Assembly: GCA_012513235.1 (NCBI GenBank)
Contig: JAAZCO010000084.1
Location: 1 to 7,082, forward strand
DNA: 7,082 nucleotides
Direction of reading: 5' to 3'
Source: Gammaproteobacteria bacterium
GTDB lineage: Bacteria; Pseudomonadota; Gammaproteobacteria; Pseudomonadales; Pseudomonadaceae
The number at the start of each line of letters is the position of its first letter. Position 1 is the first letter of the stretch. Made by a program: the position numbers and the translations under genes. Shown piece by piece: positions 1 to 6,532 of this stretch. The notes beneath the pieces are model-generated. The model was not told the DNA's origin. It worked only from the letters and a program-made list of their open reading frames with translations, and did not search any database.

Positions 1-10
1 AGACCCATTT

Positions 11-39
11 TTGACAAGTTCTTTCAAATATGCTATCCT
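11..39 (+). promoter_or_regulatory. Sigma70-type promoter of the MBL hydrolase gene
   Basis: A perfect -35 box TTGACA (11-16) is followed after 17 bp by a -10 box TATCCT (34-39, 4 of 6 consensus bases). A TG one base upstream of it (31-32) makes an extended -10. Transcription would start near 45-46 and leave a leader of about 23 nt that carries the ribosome binding site GAGGTGA (56-62). The assignment rests on sequence match and position only. Confidence 0.65.
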
Positions 40-68
40 ATTGCCCATCCAGAGTGAGGTGACAGGGT

Positions 69-923
69 ATGCAGAAAGAGCGAGTTTCAGACAATGTTTA
101 TTGGTTTCAAAGTGAAGTTTACGCACAAGTTACGGCAGGTGTTGTTGTCGGACCACAATGGGCCGTCCTAATTGACACACTGATGCCGGAAGAAACACCG
201 GAAATTAAAAGTTTTATCGAGGACGAACTGCTCGTTCCTGTCCGCTATGTTGTCAACACCCATCATCACGCCGATCATGCCTGGGGCAATTGTATCTTCC
301 CTAATGCAACGGTTATCGGCCATGAACTTTGTCGTGAATTAATGCTTAGTCGCAGTCAGACTGCACTAAACGAAGCCTGTAAAGACGACCCGCTCTTTAG
401 AAGTATTTGCATCCAGGAACCTCAAATTACTGTTTCGGAAGGTTCACTCTTTCTTCGGATTGGCAAAAAACACCTCAAAATTTTCTCTACTCCCGGACAT
501 TCCGATGATTGCATTTCAGTACTTCTTGAAGATGAACGGATTCTTTTCAGTGGTGATGCTTTTATGCCGGTTCCCTATTTTGTTGGCGGTGATATCGACG
601 TTATGACCAAAACAATCACCGATCTTGGACAAATGGGACTAGAAAACATCATTCAGGGTCATGGTGATGTTGTCCTGCGCGGTGAAATTGAAGATGTAAC
701 AAGCAGCAATCTCGATTATCTAAAATCGGTTCGAAAAATCGTCAAAACCGCACTTCGCCGCCGAAATCCAATTGACTTTCTTCGTTCACAAGATATTGAA
801 GACAGTGGCAAATCGCGAATCAGCATGGGCGGCATTGCCCAGGATCTGCACATTCGCAACCTCCAGTGGCTCTATCTGACAGAATTGAAGAAATCGAAAG
901 AAAACAACGAATCAGAAAATTGA
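69..923 (+). CDS. MBL-fold metallo-hydrolase
   Basis: This is a 284-aa metallo-beta-lactamase-fold protein, probably a cytoplasmic metal-dependent hydrolase; no signal peptide or membrane segment is visible. The full ligand set of the fold is present: HxHxDH at residues 65-70 (H65, H67, D69, H70), H144 in a PGHS motif, D163 in SGDAF, and H198 in QGHGD. A binuclear, usually zinc, site is therefore expected. Two short strands (V25-V27 and V33-D36, with the usual Asp at D36) precede it. About 80 residues follow the last ligand and look helical and charged, as in many standalone family members. The ATG at 69 is well supported: GAGGTGA sits 7 nt upstream, below a good promoter. The gene ends 12 bp inside the convergent membrane-protein gene. 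The substrate cannot be read from the sequence; thioesterase, lactonase and beta-lactamase-like activities all occur in this superfamily. The family call is secure, the function unknown. Confidence 0.9.
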   Translation: MQKERVSDNVYWFQSEVYAQVTAGVVVGPQWAVLIDTLMPEETPEIKSFIEDELLVPVRYVVNTHHHADHAWGNCIFPNATVIGHELCRELMLSRSQTALNEACKDDPLFRSICIQEPQITVSEGSLFLRIGKKHLKIFSTPGHSDDCISVLLEDERILFSGDAFMPVPYFVGGDIDVMTKTITDLGQMGLENIIQGHGDVVLRGEIEDVTSSNLDYLKSVRKIVKTALRRRNPIDFLRSQDIEDSGKSRISMGGIAQDLHIRNLQWLYLTELKKSKENNESEN

Positions 924-1739
924 GCTTGTTACTACCAAAATTATGGTAACGATCGACATAATAATGGCTTCAGGATACTGTTGCCATTTTTTGTTTTCCC
1001 GATAGAGACTTAGGTAACTTGTCAAAGTATAAAGTAAACCGCAAAGCAAAATTCCATATTGAATTGGCGGAATAAAGATATAGTGCAAAACAACGGCAAA
1101 TTGTGTAAGTAACCAAGAGGCGATAACTGCGGTCAAAAATTTCTCGTTCTCGCCTGGCCTCAGGCTTAACAAACGAAAACAAACGAAAAAAGAAGACAGT
1201 AAAAAAAAGATAAATTGTGCAACAATCCTAATTCCACTGTTTTTCAAAGCTATAGAGAGCAATAAAAACAAACCGAACGAAAAACTGATGACAAGAATTG
1301 AATATCCGGTTTGTTTGTTGCCAGCCTCATCTATTAAGACATATTCAGCCCTCAACAAGATGCTCACAATCAAGAAACCAAAAGAGTAGACCACCCACCA
1401 GCTTAAGCTTCGTGCTGACTGAATGAGTACCACCGATAAAATCATCGTAGCGATAAAAGGCAACATCAAATGCGGGAATACTTTTCCCAGGTTCAATTTC
1501 TCTCCCAGCCAGATTGGGTGGGAAAAAAATACCCAAACGCAAGCTGAAGCTGTCACCAAAGCCAATAAAAATGGAACAAAACTTTGAAAAGAAAGCTCAA
1601 ATTGTATTCCTAAGATATCAAAGCTGTTCATTACCGGATTCGCAGGAAGCAAGTAAATCAAGGCAAAACTTAAAGCAAGAAAAGCCAGCAAAATGCTGAA
1701 GCGATTGATATAAAGGCTGCTGTTTCCATCTCTTTCCAT
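912..1739 (-). CDS. Multi-pass membrane protein, unknown function
   Basis: This is a 275-aa very hydrophobic protein that I do not recognise. About eight or nine membrane segments are visible, at roughly residues 14-32, 53-73, 88-109, 112-133, 145-164, 170-191, 201-222, 225-245 and 257-275. The last one runs to the C-terminus. Short basic or acidic loops separate them, for example RPGENEK before the 201-222 helix and YRENKKWQQY before the last. No catalytic motif, nucleotide-binding motif or known transporter signature is seen. From memory it could belong to one of the Chloroflexota-type membrane DUF families (DUF5656 comes to mind), but this is unchecked. The ATG at 1739-1737 lies 6 nt after an extended -10 element, so the mRNA may be leaderless; no Shine-Dalgarno sequence stands at a normal distance. 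Its stop overlaps the MBL hydrolase stop by 12 bp, and it diverges from the membrane gene at 1906. Confidence 0.75.
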   Translation of the reverse strand: MERDGNSSLYINRFSILLAFLALSFALIYLLPANPVMNSFDILGIQFELSFQSFVPFLLALVTASACVWVFFSHPIWLGEKLNLGKVFPHLMLPFIATMILSVVLIQSARSLSWWVVYSFGFLIVSILLRAEYVLIDEAGNKQTGYSILVISFSFGLFLLLSIALKNSGIRIVAQFIFFLLSSFFVCFRLLSLRPGENEKFLTAVIASWLLTQFAVVLHYIFIPPIQYGILLCGLLYTLTSYLSLYRENKKWQQYPEAIIMSIVTIILVVTSSIF

Positions 1740-1745
1740 CTTCTT

Positions 1746-1754
1746 ATTTTATCA
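1746..1754 (-). promoter_or_regulatory. Extended -10 promoter of the minus-strand membrane gene
   Basis: Read on the minus strand, this is TGATAAAAT: a TG, one base, then TAAAAT, which matches TATAAT at 5 of 6 positions. Only 6 nt separate it from the ATG at 1739, so a start site 7 nt downstream would fall on the A of the start codon. No convincing -35 box lies 16-18 bp upstream, as is common for extended -10 promoters. An imperfect dyad (arms 1769-1778 and 1788-1797, 8 of 10 pairs) lies just upstream and could bind a regulator, though in AT-rich DNA it may be chance. Confidence 0.45.
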
Positions 1755-1887
1755 CGCAGAGAACTTCAAATTTTGAGTTAAATTGACAGTTAAAATTGTT
1801 ACCGAATTTATAACGAAAAAAACCGCCTATTTTCTTTGAGTACATCATTTTATAAGGTTTTCAAGATGTGCAATTAATTCGATTAAA

Positions 1888-1896
1888 TGGTATAAT
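1888..1896 (+). promoter_or_regulatory. Perfect extended -10 promoter for the membrane gene and gyrB
   Basis: TGGTATAAT is a perfect TG-n-TATAAT extended -10 element. The -35 region is weak (TGTGCA at 1867-1872, 18-bp spacer, 3 of 6 matches). Transcription would start at about 1902-1904, only 2-4 nt before the ATG at 1906. The transcript would cover the membrane gene and probably gyrB, since no other promoter is evident between the two. Confidence 0.6.
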
Positions 1897-1905
1897 TTAC
1901 AGGTT

Positions 1906-2895
1906 ATGAGATTTATAATGCCCTCTCGCGAACAACCCAAAGTGTTCAAAGCAATCAAAGCTGGTTTTGACAACCTTTCGAGTCATGTCTGGCTTTTGTT
2001 GTTTCCAATTGCACTTGACTTGTTCTTTCTATTCGGAAAACGTTTGCTTATTTCCGATCAAATTAATGCTTTTCTCGCTAGTTTTATCCCCCCTGAAGGG
2101 ATGACCGCCGAACTTTTGGCAACTTGGGAAGACTTGAAGCTCTTGTTGACTGAAACAATTAAAAATTTCAGCCTGACCTCTTTCTTACGGACATTCCCAA
2201 TCGGTATTCCAAGTCTGCTTTCCAATCGCAACCTTAGTGTAAGCCCTCTCGGAGAATACAGCACCGCTCAGGTTAGCGCAAGTGGAACCCTGTTGACTGT
2301 CCTTGGCTTTTCGGTGATAGGCTTTTTGCTCGGTGTTCTTTTCTTGTATGCCATTCGAAAATCAACCAAAATAAATCAAACCAAAGATACCTGGAGCAGC
2401 TTTTCCAAGCAATTGTTATCATTGATTTTGATTCTGCTTGTGCTGATTGTGATTGCTCTTGTAATTTTCGTCCCTGCTCTGATCATCATCTCGGTGTTGA
2501 CGGTAATTATTCCCTTCCTTGGTTCGATTACAACTTTCTTGTTTTCCTTCATCATTCTTTCGGCAGGCTTACCGCTAATTTTTACCGCACACGAAATCTT
2601 GCTTTATGGAACCAACTTTCAAGATGCAATCAAAGAAAGCATTAAAGTTGTCAGGCCGACCAACATGAAGACCTCATCTTTTCTCTTTTTGGTCCTTATT
2701 GTTTCATACTTCACTAATTTTTTGTGGCAAATTCCCGAAGATGGTTCGTACATGCTCCTAATTTCTATTTTAGGGCATGCCCTCGTTTCGACCATCCTTT
2801 GGATTGCAAGTTTTCATTTTTACGAGGACGCCCGAAACTGCGTCCATCGATCTATAGAAGAAGAAACGCTTGATTCTGAACAATTAAGCGTATAA
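1906..2895 (+). CDS. Multi-pass membrane protein upstream of gyrB, unknown function
   Basis: This is a 329-aa integral membrane protein that I do not recognise with confidence. A basic N-terminus (residues 8-18 carry several Arg and Lys) leads into a membrane segment at about 27-44. A long polar, probably extracytoplasmic stretch follows (about 50-125, with Ser, Thr and Pro in its second half). Further segments lie at about 129-151, 170-200, 203-228 (possibly two), 258-274 and 281-305, before an acidic C-terminal tail. The overall look recalls membrane-domain proteins such as the one attached to some glycerophosphodiester phosphodiesterases, but no motif settles it. Two starts are possible: ATG 1906, only 2-4 nt from the predicted transcription start (leaderless), or ATG 1918 (Met5), whose leader is still too short for a good Shine-Dalgarno site. 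The gene ends 12 bp before gyrB, whose ribosome binding site overlaps its stop, which implies an operon. Codon use matches the left part of the window. Confidence 0.75.
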   Translation: MRFIMPSREQPKVFKAIKAGFDNLSSHVWLLLFPIALDLFFLFGKRLLISDQINAFLASFIPPEGMTAELLATWEDLKLLLTETIKNFSLTSFLRTFPIGIPSLLSNRNLSVSPLGEYSTAQVSASGTLLTVLGFSVIGFLLGVLFLYAIRKSTKINQTKDTWSSFSKQLLSLILILLVLIVIALVIFVPALIIISVLTVIIPFLGSITTFLFSFIILSAGLPLIFTAHEILLYGTNFQDAIKESIKVVRPTNMKTSSFLFLVLIVSYFTNFLWQIPEDGSYMLLISILGHALVSTILWIASFHFYEDARNCVHRSIEEETLDSEQLSV

Positions 2896-2900
2896 CGGAG
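2894..2900 (+). promoter_or_regulatory. Ribosome binding site of gyrB overlapping the upstream stop codon
   Basis: AACGGAG lies 7 nt before the TTG at 2908 and begins inside the TAA stop (2893-2895) of the upstream membrane gene. This site decides the TTG start: the next in-frame ATG (codon 29) would remove the start of the ATPase domain. The overlap suggests that translation of gyrB is coupled to that of the gene before it. Confidence 0.6.
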
Positions 2901-2907
2901 ATTTCAA

Positions 2908-5331
2908 TTGAGCAACGATCAAGCTAACAATTACGGAGCAAGTTCCATCCAGATTCTCGAAGGGCTCGAAGCAGTCCGTCGAAGACCTGGCATGTATGTC
3001 GGCGGCACCGACCAAAAAGCGCTCCATCATCTCATCTATGAGGTTGTCGATAACTCTATTGATGAAGCCCTCGCTGGCCACTGTGATGAAATCACCATTA
3101 CCATTCACTCCGACGAGTCCATTACTGTTCAGGATAATGGCCGTGGTATTCCAGTTGATATCCATAAAGAAGAAGGGATTTCAGCTGCCGAAGTGATTAT
3201 GACGGTGCTGCACGCTGGTGGTAAGTTTGATGACAACAGCTATAAAGTATCGGGCGGCTTACACGGGGTAGGTGTGTCAGTAGTTAACGCGCTCTCACGC
3301 GTACTGATTATGACCATCCGCCGCCAAGGTAAAATCTGGGAGCAAACCTATCACCATGGTGTGCCACAAGCACCTATGGCACCCATTGGTGAGACCGACA
3401 AAACCGGTACCTGCATTCACTTTAAGCCTTCGGCTGATACCTTTGCTAATATTCAATTTAGCTGGGAAATCTTAGCTAAACGTATCCGTGAATTATCTTT
3501 CCTCAACTCAGGTGTAGGTATCTACTTAAAAGATGAGCGCACGGGCAAAGAAGAATTATTCAAATACGAAGGTGGTCTAAAAGCTTTTGTTGAGTACTTA
3601 AACACCAACAAAACCACAGTCAACCAAGTCTTCCATTTTTCCACCCAGCGTGAAGATGATGGTATTGGCGTGGAAGTCGCCATGCAGTGGAACGACGGCT
3701 TTAATGAAAACCTACAATGCTTTACCAATAACATCCCGCAACGTGATGGCGGTGCACACTTAGTCGGTTTCCGCACCGCACTGACCCGTCACCTCAACAG
3801 CTATATTGAGGCGGAAGGTTTAGGCAAGAAAGATAAAGTCAGCACCACTGGTGATGATGCGCGCGAAGGCTTAACTGCAATTATTTCAGTGAAAGTGCCT
3901 GACCCGAAATTCAGCTCACAAACCAAAGATAAGCTGGTCTCCTCTGAAGTGAAGACTGCGGTTGAGCAGGAAATGGGTAAATACCTTGCTGATTACTTAT
4001 TAGAAAACCCAGCTGAAGCTCGCGCTATTGTTGGCAAAATGATTGATGCCGCACGTGCGCGTGAAGCTGCACGTAAAGCACGCGAAATGACTCGCCGTAA
4101 AGGTGCATTAGATATCGCAGGTCTACCGGGCAAGCTGGCTGACTGCCAAGAGAAAGACCCAGCGCTGTCTGAACTATATATTGTGGAAGGGGACTCTGCT
4201 GGCGGCTCAGCCAAGCAGGGCCGCAACCGTAAGACGCAAGCTATCTTACCTCTTAAAGGTAAGATCCTTAACGTTGAAAAAGCACGTTTCGATAAGATGA
4301 TTTCATCACAAGAAGTCGGCACACTGATTACCGCGCTCGGCTGTGGTATTGGTCGCGATGAGTACAATATTGAAAAACTGCGCTATCACAACATCATCAT
4401 CATGACGGATGCTGACGTCGATGGTTCGCACATTCGTACCTTGTTACTGACCTTCTTCTTCCGCCAGTTACCTGAACTGGTTGAGCGTGGCTATATTTAT
4501 ATTGCCCAGCCACCTCTGTATAAAGTAAAGCGCGGCAAGCAAGAACAGTACATTAAAGATGACGAAGCGATGGATGAGTACCTAACCAACTCAGCACTAG
4601 AAGATGCTAGCTTGCATGTGAATGCTAACGCACCTGGTTTATCCGGTGTGGCATTGGAAGAGTTGGTTAACGAATACCGTTCGGTACTCAAAACCTTAGA
4701 CCGCTTATCGCGTCTCTATCCAAAAGAAATCACCGAGCACTTCCTCTATTTGCCACGCGTTGAGCCTGAGCAACTGACCGATAAAGCTGCGATGCAAACC
4801 TGGTTAGATGCACTGCAAGCACGTATGGATAATGTGGAAAAATCTGGTGAGGTCTACACTGTTGGCTTACGCCACGATAGCGAAAGAAACTACTGGCTGC
4901 CTGAAATCCAGATTAAAGCTCATGGCCTAACCAACTATATTCTGTTTAATCATGATTTCTACTCCAGTAACGACTACCGCACAGTGACTGAGTTAGGTAA
5001 CAAGCTCAATAACTTACTCGAAGACGACGCCTACGCTATGCGTGGTGAGCGTAAGCAAGCGGTTAGCAGCTTTAAAGAGGCGCTGGATTGGTTGTTAGCA
5101 GAAGGTAGCCGCCGCCTCAGCGTACAGCGCTATAAAGGTCTAGGGGAAATGAACCCTGAGCAGTTATGGGAAACTACCATGGATCCAAGTCAACGTCGTA
5201 TGCTGCAAGTGACCATTGATGATGCGATTGCTGCCGACCAAATCTTTAATACACTGATGGGCGACCACGTGGAACCACGTCGCGCCTTTATTGAAGATAA
5301 CGCTTTAGCAGTATCTAACTTAGACTTCTAA
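2908..5331 (+). CDS. gyrB: DNA gyrase subunit B, apparently chimeric between two lineages
   Basis: GyrB is the ATPase and TOPRIM subunit of DNA gyrase; with GyrA it introduces negative supercoils using ATP. The 807-aa frame is intact. The GHKL ATPase domain shows E45, N49, D76 in DNGRG (76-80), K106 and GLHGVG (117-122). The TOPRIM domain shows EGDSAGGS from residue 427 and the Mg-binding DADVD at 501-505. The QRYKGLGEMN motif of the tail starts at residue 740. The length equals the gammaproteobacterial form (E. coli 804, Pseudomonas about 806), which includes the ~170-aa insertion between about 565 and 735; short GyrBs of other phyla have about 640 aa. Residues 1 to about 44 are of another type: the loop GGTDQKALHH is two residues shorter than the Pseudomonas GDTDDGSGLHH, and LIYEVV replaces MVFEVV. 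From D69-E70-S71 on the sequence is Pseudomonas-like, and leucine use shifts towards TTA. No recF or dnaN lies upstream. Identity is certain; whether this exact gene exists in one genome is doubtful. Confidence 0.95.
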   Translation: MSNDQANNYGASSIQILEGLEAVRRRPGMYVGGTDQKALHHLIYEVVDNSIDEALAGHCDEITITIHSDESITVQDNGRGIPVDIHKEEGISAAEVIMTVLHAGGKFDDNSYKVSGGLHGVGVSVVNALSRVLIMTIRRQGKIWEQTYHHGVPQAPMAPIGETDKTGTCIHFKPSADTFANIQFSWEILAKRIRELSFLNSGVGIYLKDERTGKEELFKYEGGLKAFVEYLNTNKTTVNQVFHFSTQREDDGIGVEVAMQWNDGFNENLQCFTNNIPQRDGGAHLVGFRTALTRHLNSYIEAEGLGKKDKVSTTGDDAREGLTAIISVKVPDPKFSSQTKDKLVSSEVKTAVEQEMGKYLADYLLENPAEARAIVGKMIDAARAREAARKAREMTRRKGALDIAGLPGKLADCQEKDPALSELYIVEGDSAGGSAKQGRNRKTQAILPLKGKILNVEKARFDKMISSQEVGTLITALGCGIGRDEYNIEKLRYHNIIIMTDADVDGSHIRTLLLTFFFRQLPELVERGYIYIAQPPLYKVKRGKQEQYIKDDEAMDEYLTNSALEDASLHVNANAPGLSGVALEELVNEYRSVLKTLDRLSRLYPKEITEHFLYLPRVEPEQLTDKAAMQTWLDALQARMDNVEKSGEVYTVGLRHDSERNYWLPEIQIKAHGLTNYILFNHDFYSSNDYRTVTELGNKLNNLLEDDAYAMRGERKQAVSSFKEALDWLLAEGSRRLSVQRYKGLGEMNPEQLWETTMDPSQRRMLQVTIDDAIAADQIFNTLMGDHVEPRRAFIEDNALAVSNLDF
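3040..3112 (+). other. gyrB: Inferred junction between two lineages inside gyrB
   Basis: Left of this interval the GyrB residues (GGTDQKALHH, LIYEVV) and all upstream genes are non-gammaproteobacterial. Right of it, residues such as DESITV, HKEEG, SAAEVIMTVLHAGGKFDDNSYK and everything downstream are Pseudomonas-like. The interval encodes EVVDNSIDEALAGHCDEI, which is nearly identical across bacterial phyla, so the exact crossover cannot be placed by eye. That is the kind of place where an assembler, PCR or homologous recombination would join two genes. No transposon end, direct repeat or integrase site is visible. The limits are judged from remembered family sequences, not from an alignment. 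Confidence 0.65.
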
Positions 5332-5349
5332 GGCTGCCTAGTAGCACTC

Positions 5350-5388
5350 AAGCCGTCGTACCTATTACAGGTGCGGCGGCTTTTTTAT
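5350..5388 (+). terminator. Rho-independent terminator of gyrB
   Basis: A 14-bp stem pairs 5350-5363 with 5369-5382 (two G-U pairs) around the loop ATTAC, and its GC-rich base is followed by a T run (5381-5386). It starts 19 bp after the gyrB stop. It closes the gyrB transcript, so the next gene, pbpG, needs its own promoter. Confidence 0.9.
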
Positions 5389-5612
5389 TGCTCAATAACT
5401 TCTATTGCACACTCAGTGCCGCGATATACTGCAAGCGCATTACACCTCGGCAACTTAGCCCTCGCCTGCATTCATATTCTGTAATGAAAAAACAACTGTT
5501 ACAGCTAGAGCACGGGGAATTGATTGTGTCATGATGTTGTCTAAGTCCAGTTAACCGCAAGGACTGCAACCTACGCTGATATGCGTAAAACCATTTAATT
5601 TGAGTAGCATCT
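5389..5612. other. Intergenic region between gyrB and pbpG, no gene seen
   Basis: This stretch should contain the pbpG promoter. The best -10 candidate is TATACT (5425-5430), but its upstream TTGCAC is only 14 bp away, so I do not call it. A 5-bp inverted repeat (TACGC at 5572-5576, GCGTA at 5583-5587) lies about 25 nt before the pbpG start. It could be an operator or chance. No protein-coding frame, tRNA or other RNA is supported on either strand. Confidence 0.5.
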
Positions 5613-6530
5613 GTGAATATTTCCCATCTGATTAAAGCAGGACTCTTGGCCACCTGCGTGTTTGTTGGTCAAACCTACGCGGCACCCACAACACCTAAAG
5701 TAGCCGTGCAACAAGAACTGGCAGCAGGCAGTGCCTTGTTGATGGATTTAAAAACCAATGAAATACTTTATTCGAGTAACCCTAATTTTGTTGCACCCAT
5801 CGCCTCAGTGACTAAGTTGATGACGGCCATGGTGGTTTTAGATGCGCAACAATCCTTGACTGAAAAGCTACCGATCGTTATTAGCGACACTAAAGAAATG
5901 CAAGGCGTGTTTTCCCGCGTGCGCTTAGGCAGCGAACTCAGCCGTCACGATTTATTATTAATTACTTTAATGTCGTCAGAAAATCGTGCGGCGGCGAGTC
6001 TTGCTCATCACTATAAAGGCGGACATCAGGCGTTTATTCAAGCCATGAACGCCAAAGCTAAAGCACTGGGCATGCAGCACTCATACTTTGTTGAGCCAAC
6101 TGGTTTATCAGAAAAGAACGTTGCCAACGCCGAAGACTTAGTGCGCATGGTTAAAGCAGCGCAAGGCTATCCATTGATTCGTCAGTTCAGCACTATGGGT
6201 GAAAAAACTGTGGCCTTTACTAAACCTAATTACACCTTAGGTTTTCGCAATACCAATGCTTTAGTACGCAAAGACAACTGGAAAATTAACGTCAGTAAAA
6301 CCGGTTTTACTAACAGTGCTGGGCATTGCTTAGTGATGAGCACCGAGATGAATAAGCGCCCAGTGGCCTTTGTGGTACTCGATGCTTTTGGTAAGTACAC
6401 CCATATGGCTGACGCTAATCGCTTAAAGAAGTGGCTGGAAACTGGCGCTATTACTCCAGTGCCAGCTGCGGCGCTGAGCTATAAAAAAGCTAAGCAACAC
6501 GAGCGCCAGCAAATTATTGCCAGCCAATAA
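5613..6530 (+). CDS. pbpG: D-alanyl-D-alanine endopeptidase (PBP7-type, peptidase S11)
   Basis: This is a low-molecular-mass penicillin-binding protein of 305 aa (E. coli PbpG about 310). PBP7-type enzymes act in the periplasm, cutting D-Ala-meso-diaminopimelate cross-links between peptidoglycan strands during wall growth and remodelling. All three active-site motifs are in place: SVTK at 65-68 (nucleophile S65), SEN at 122-124, and KTG at 228-230. A signal peptide is visible: a short N-terminus with K8, a hydrophobic core of about 9-19, and a likely cut after YA at 22-23. There is no C-terminal amphipathic anchor domain like that of PBP5/6, which, with the length, points to PbpG rather than DacA. 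The basic, Gln-rich C-terminus (from about 288) is probably disordered. The start is GTG at 5613 with a weak GAG 8 nt upstream; it is chosen because it gives the complete signal peptide. It is separate from gyrB transcription and convergent with the kinase gene, 2 bp between stops. Confidence 0.87.
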   Translation: MNISHLIKAGLLATCVFVGQTYAAPTTPKVAVQQELAAGSALLMDLKTNEILYSSNPNFVAPIASVTKLMTAMVVLDAQQSLTEKLPIVISDTKEMQGVFSRVRLGSELSRHDLLLITLMSSENRAAASLAHHYKGGHQAFIQAMNAKAKALGMQHSYFVEPTGLSEKNVANAEDLVRMVKAAQGYPLIRQFSTMGEKTVAFTKPNYTLGFRNTNALVRKDNWKINVSKTGFTNSAGHCLVMSTEMNKRPVAFVVLDAFGKYTHMADANRLKKWLETGAITPVPAAALSYKKAKQHERQQIIASQ

Positions 6531-6532
6531 GT

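Noticed and set aside
928..950. Imperfect hairpin GTTACTACC ... GGTAAC at the MBL / membrane gene boundary
   Set aside because: The stem is short and interrupted, no T run follows on either strand, and it lies within coding sequence, so it is not called as a terminator.
993..1182. Other open frames within the left membrane genes (for example minus 970-1182, plus 1514-1699, minus 2058-2264)
   Set aside because: They lie out of frame inside well-supported genes, show no domain or ribosome binding site, and have low-complexity translations.
3522..4691. Three minus-strand open frames inside gyrB (3522-3776, 3993-4367, 4497-4691)
   Set aside because: They are antisense to a strongly conserved coding region, and their Ser/Pro/Arg-rich translations are what antisense frames typically give.
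2908..5331. Resistance-type substitutions in GyrB
   Set aside because: The EGDSAGGS, PLKGKILNVEKA and MISSQEV segments look like the normal Pseudomonas sequence; no known resistance change is apparent.
5405..5430. Possible promoter TTGCAC ... TATACT upstream of pbpG
   Set aside because: The spacer is only 14 bp, the -35 is poor, and it lies about 180 bp from the start codon. Suggestive of a -10 only.
5402..5653. Minus-strand 83-aa open frame between gyrB and pbpG
   Set aside because: It overlaps the pbpG signal-peptide region, is Cys-rich with no recognisable domain, and has no ribosome binding site or promoter.
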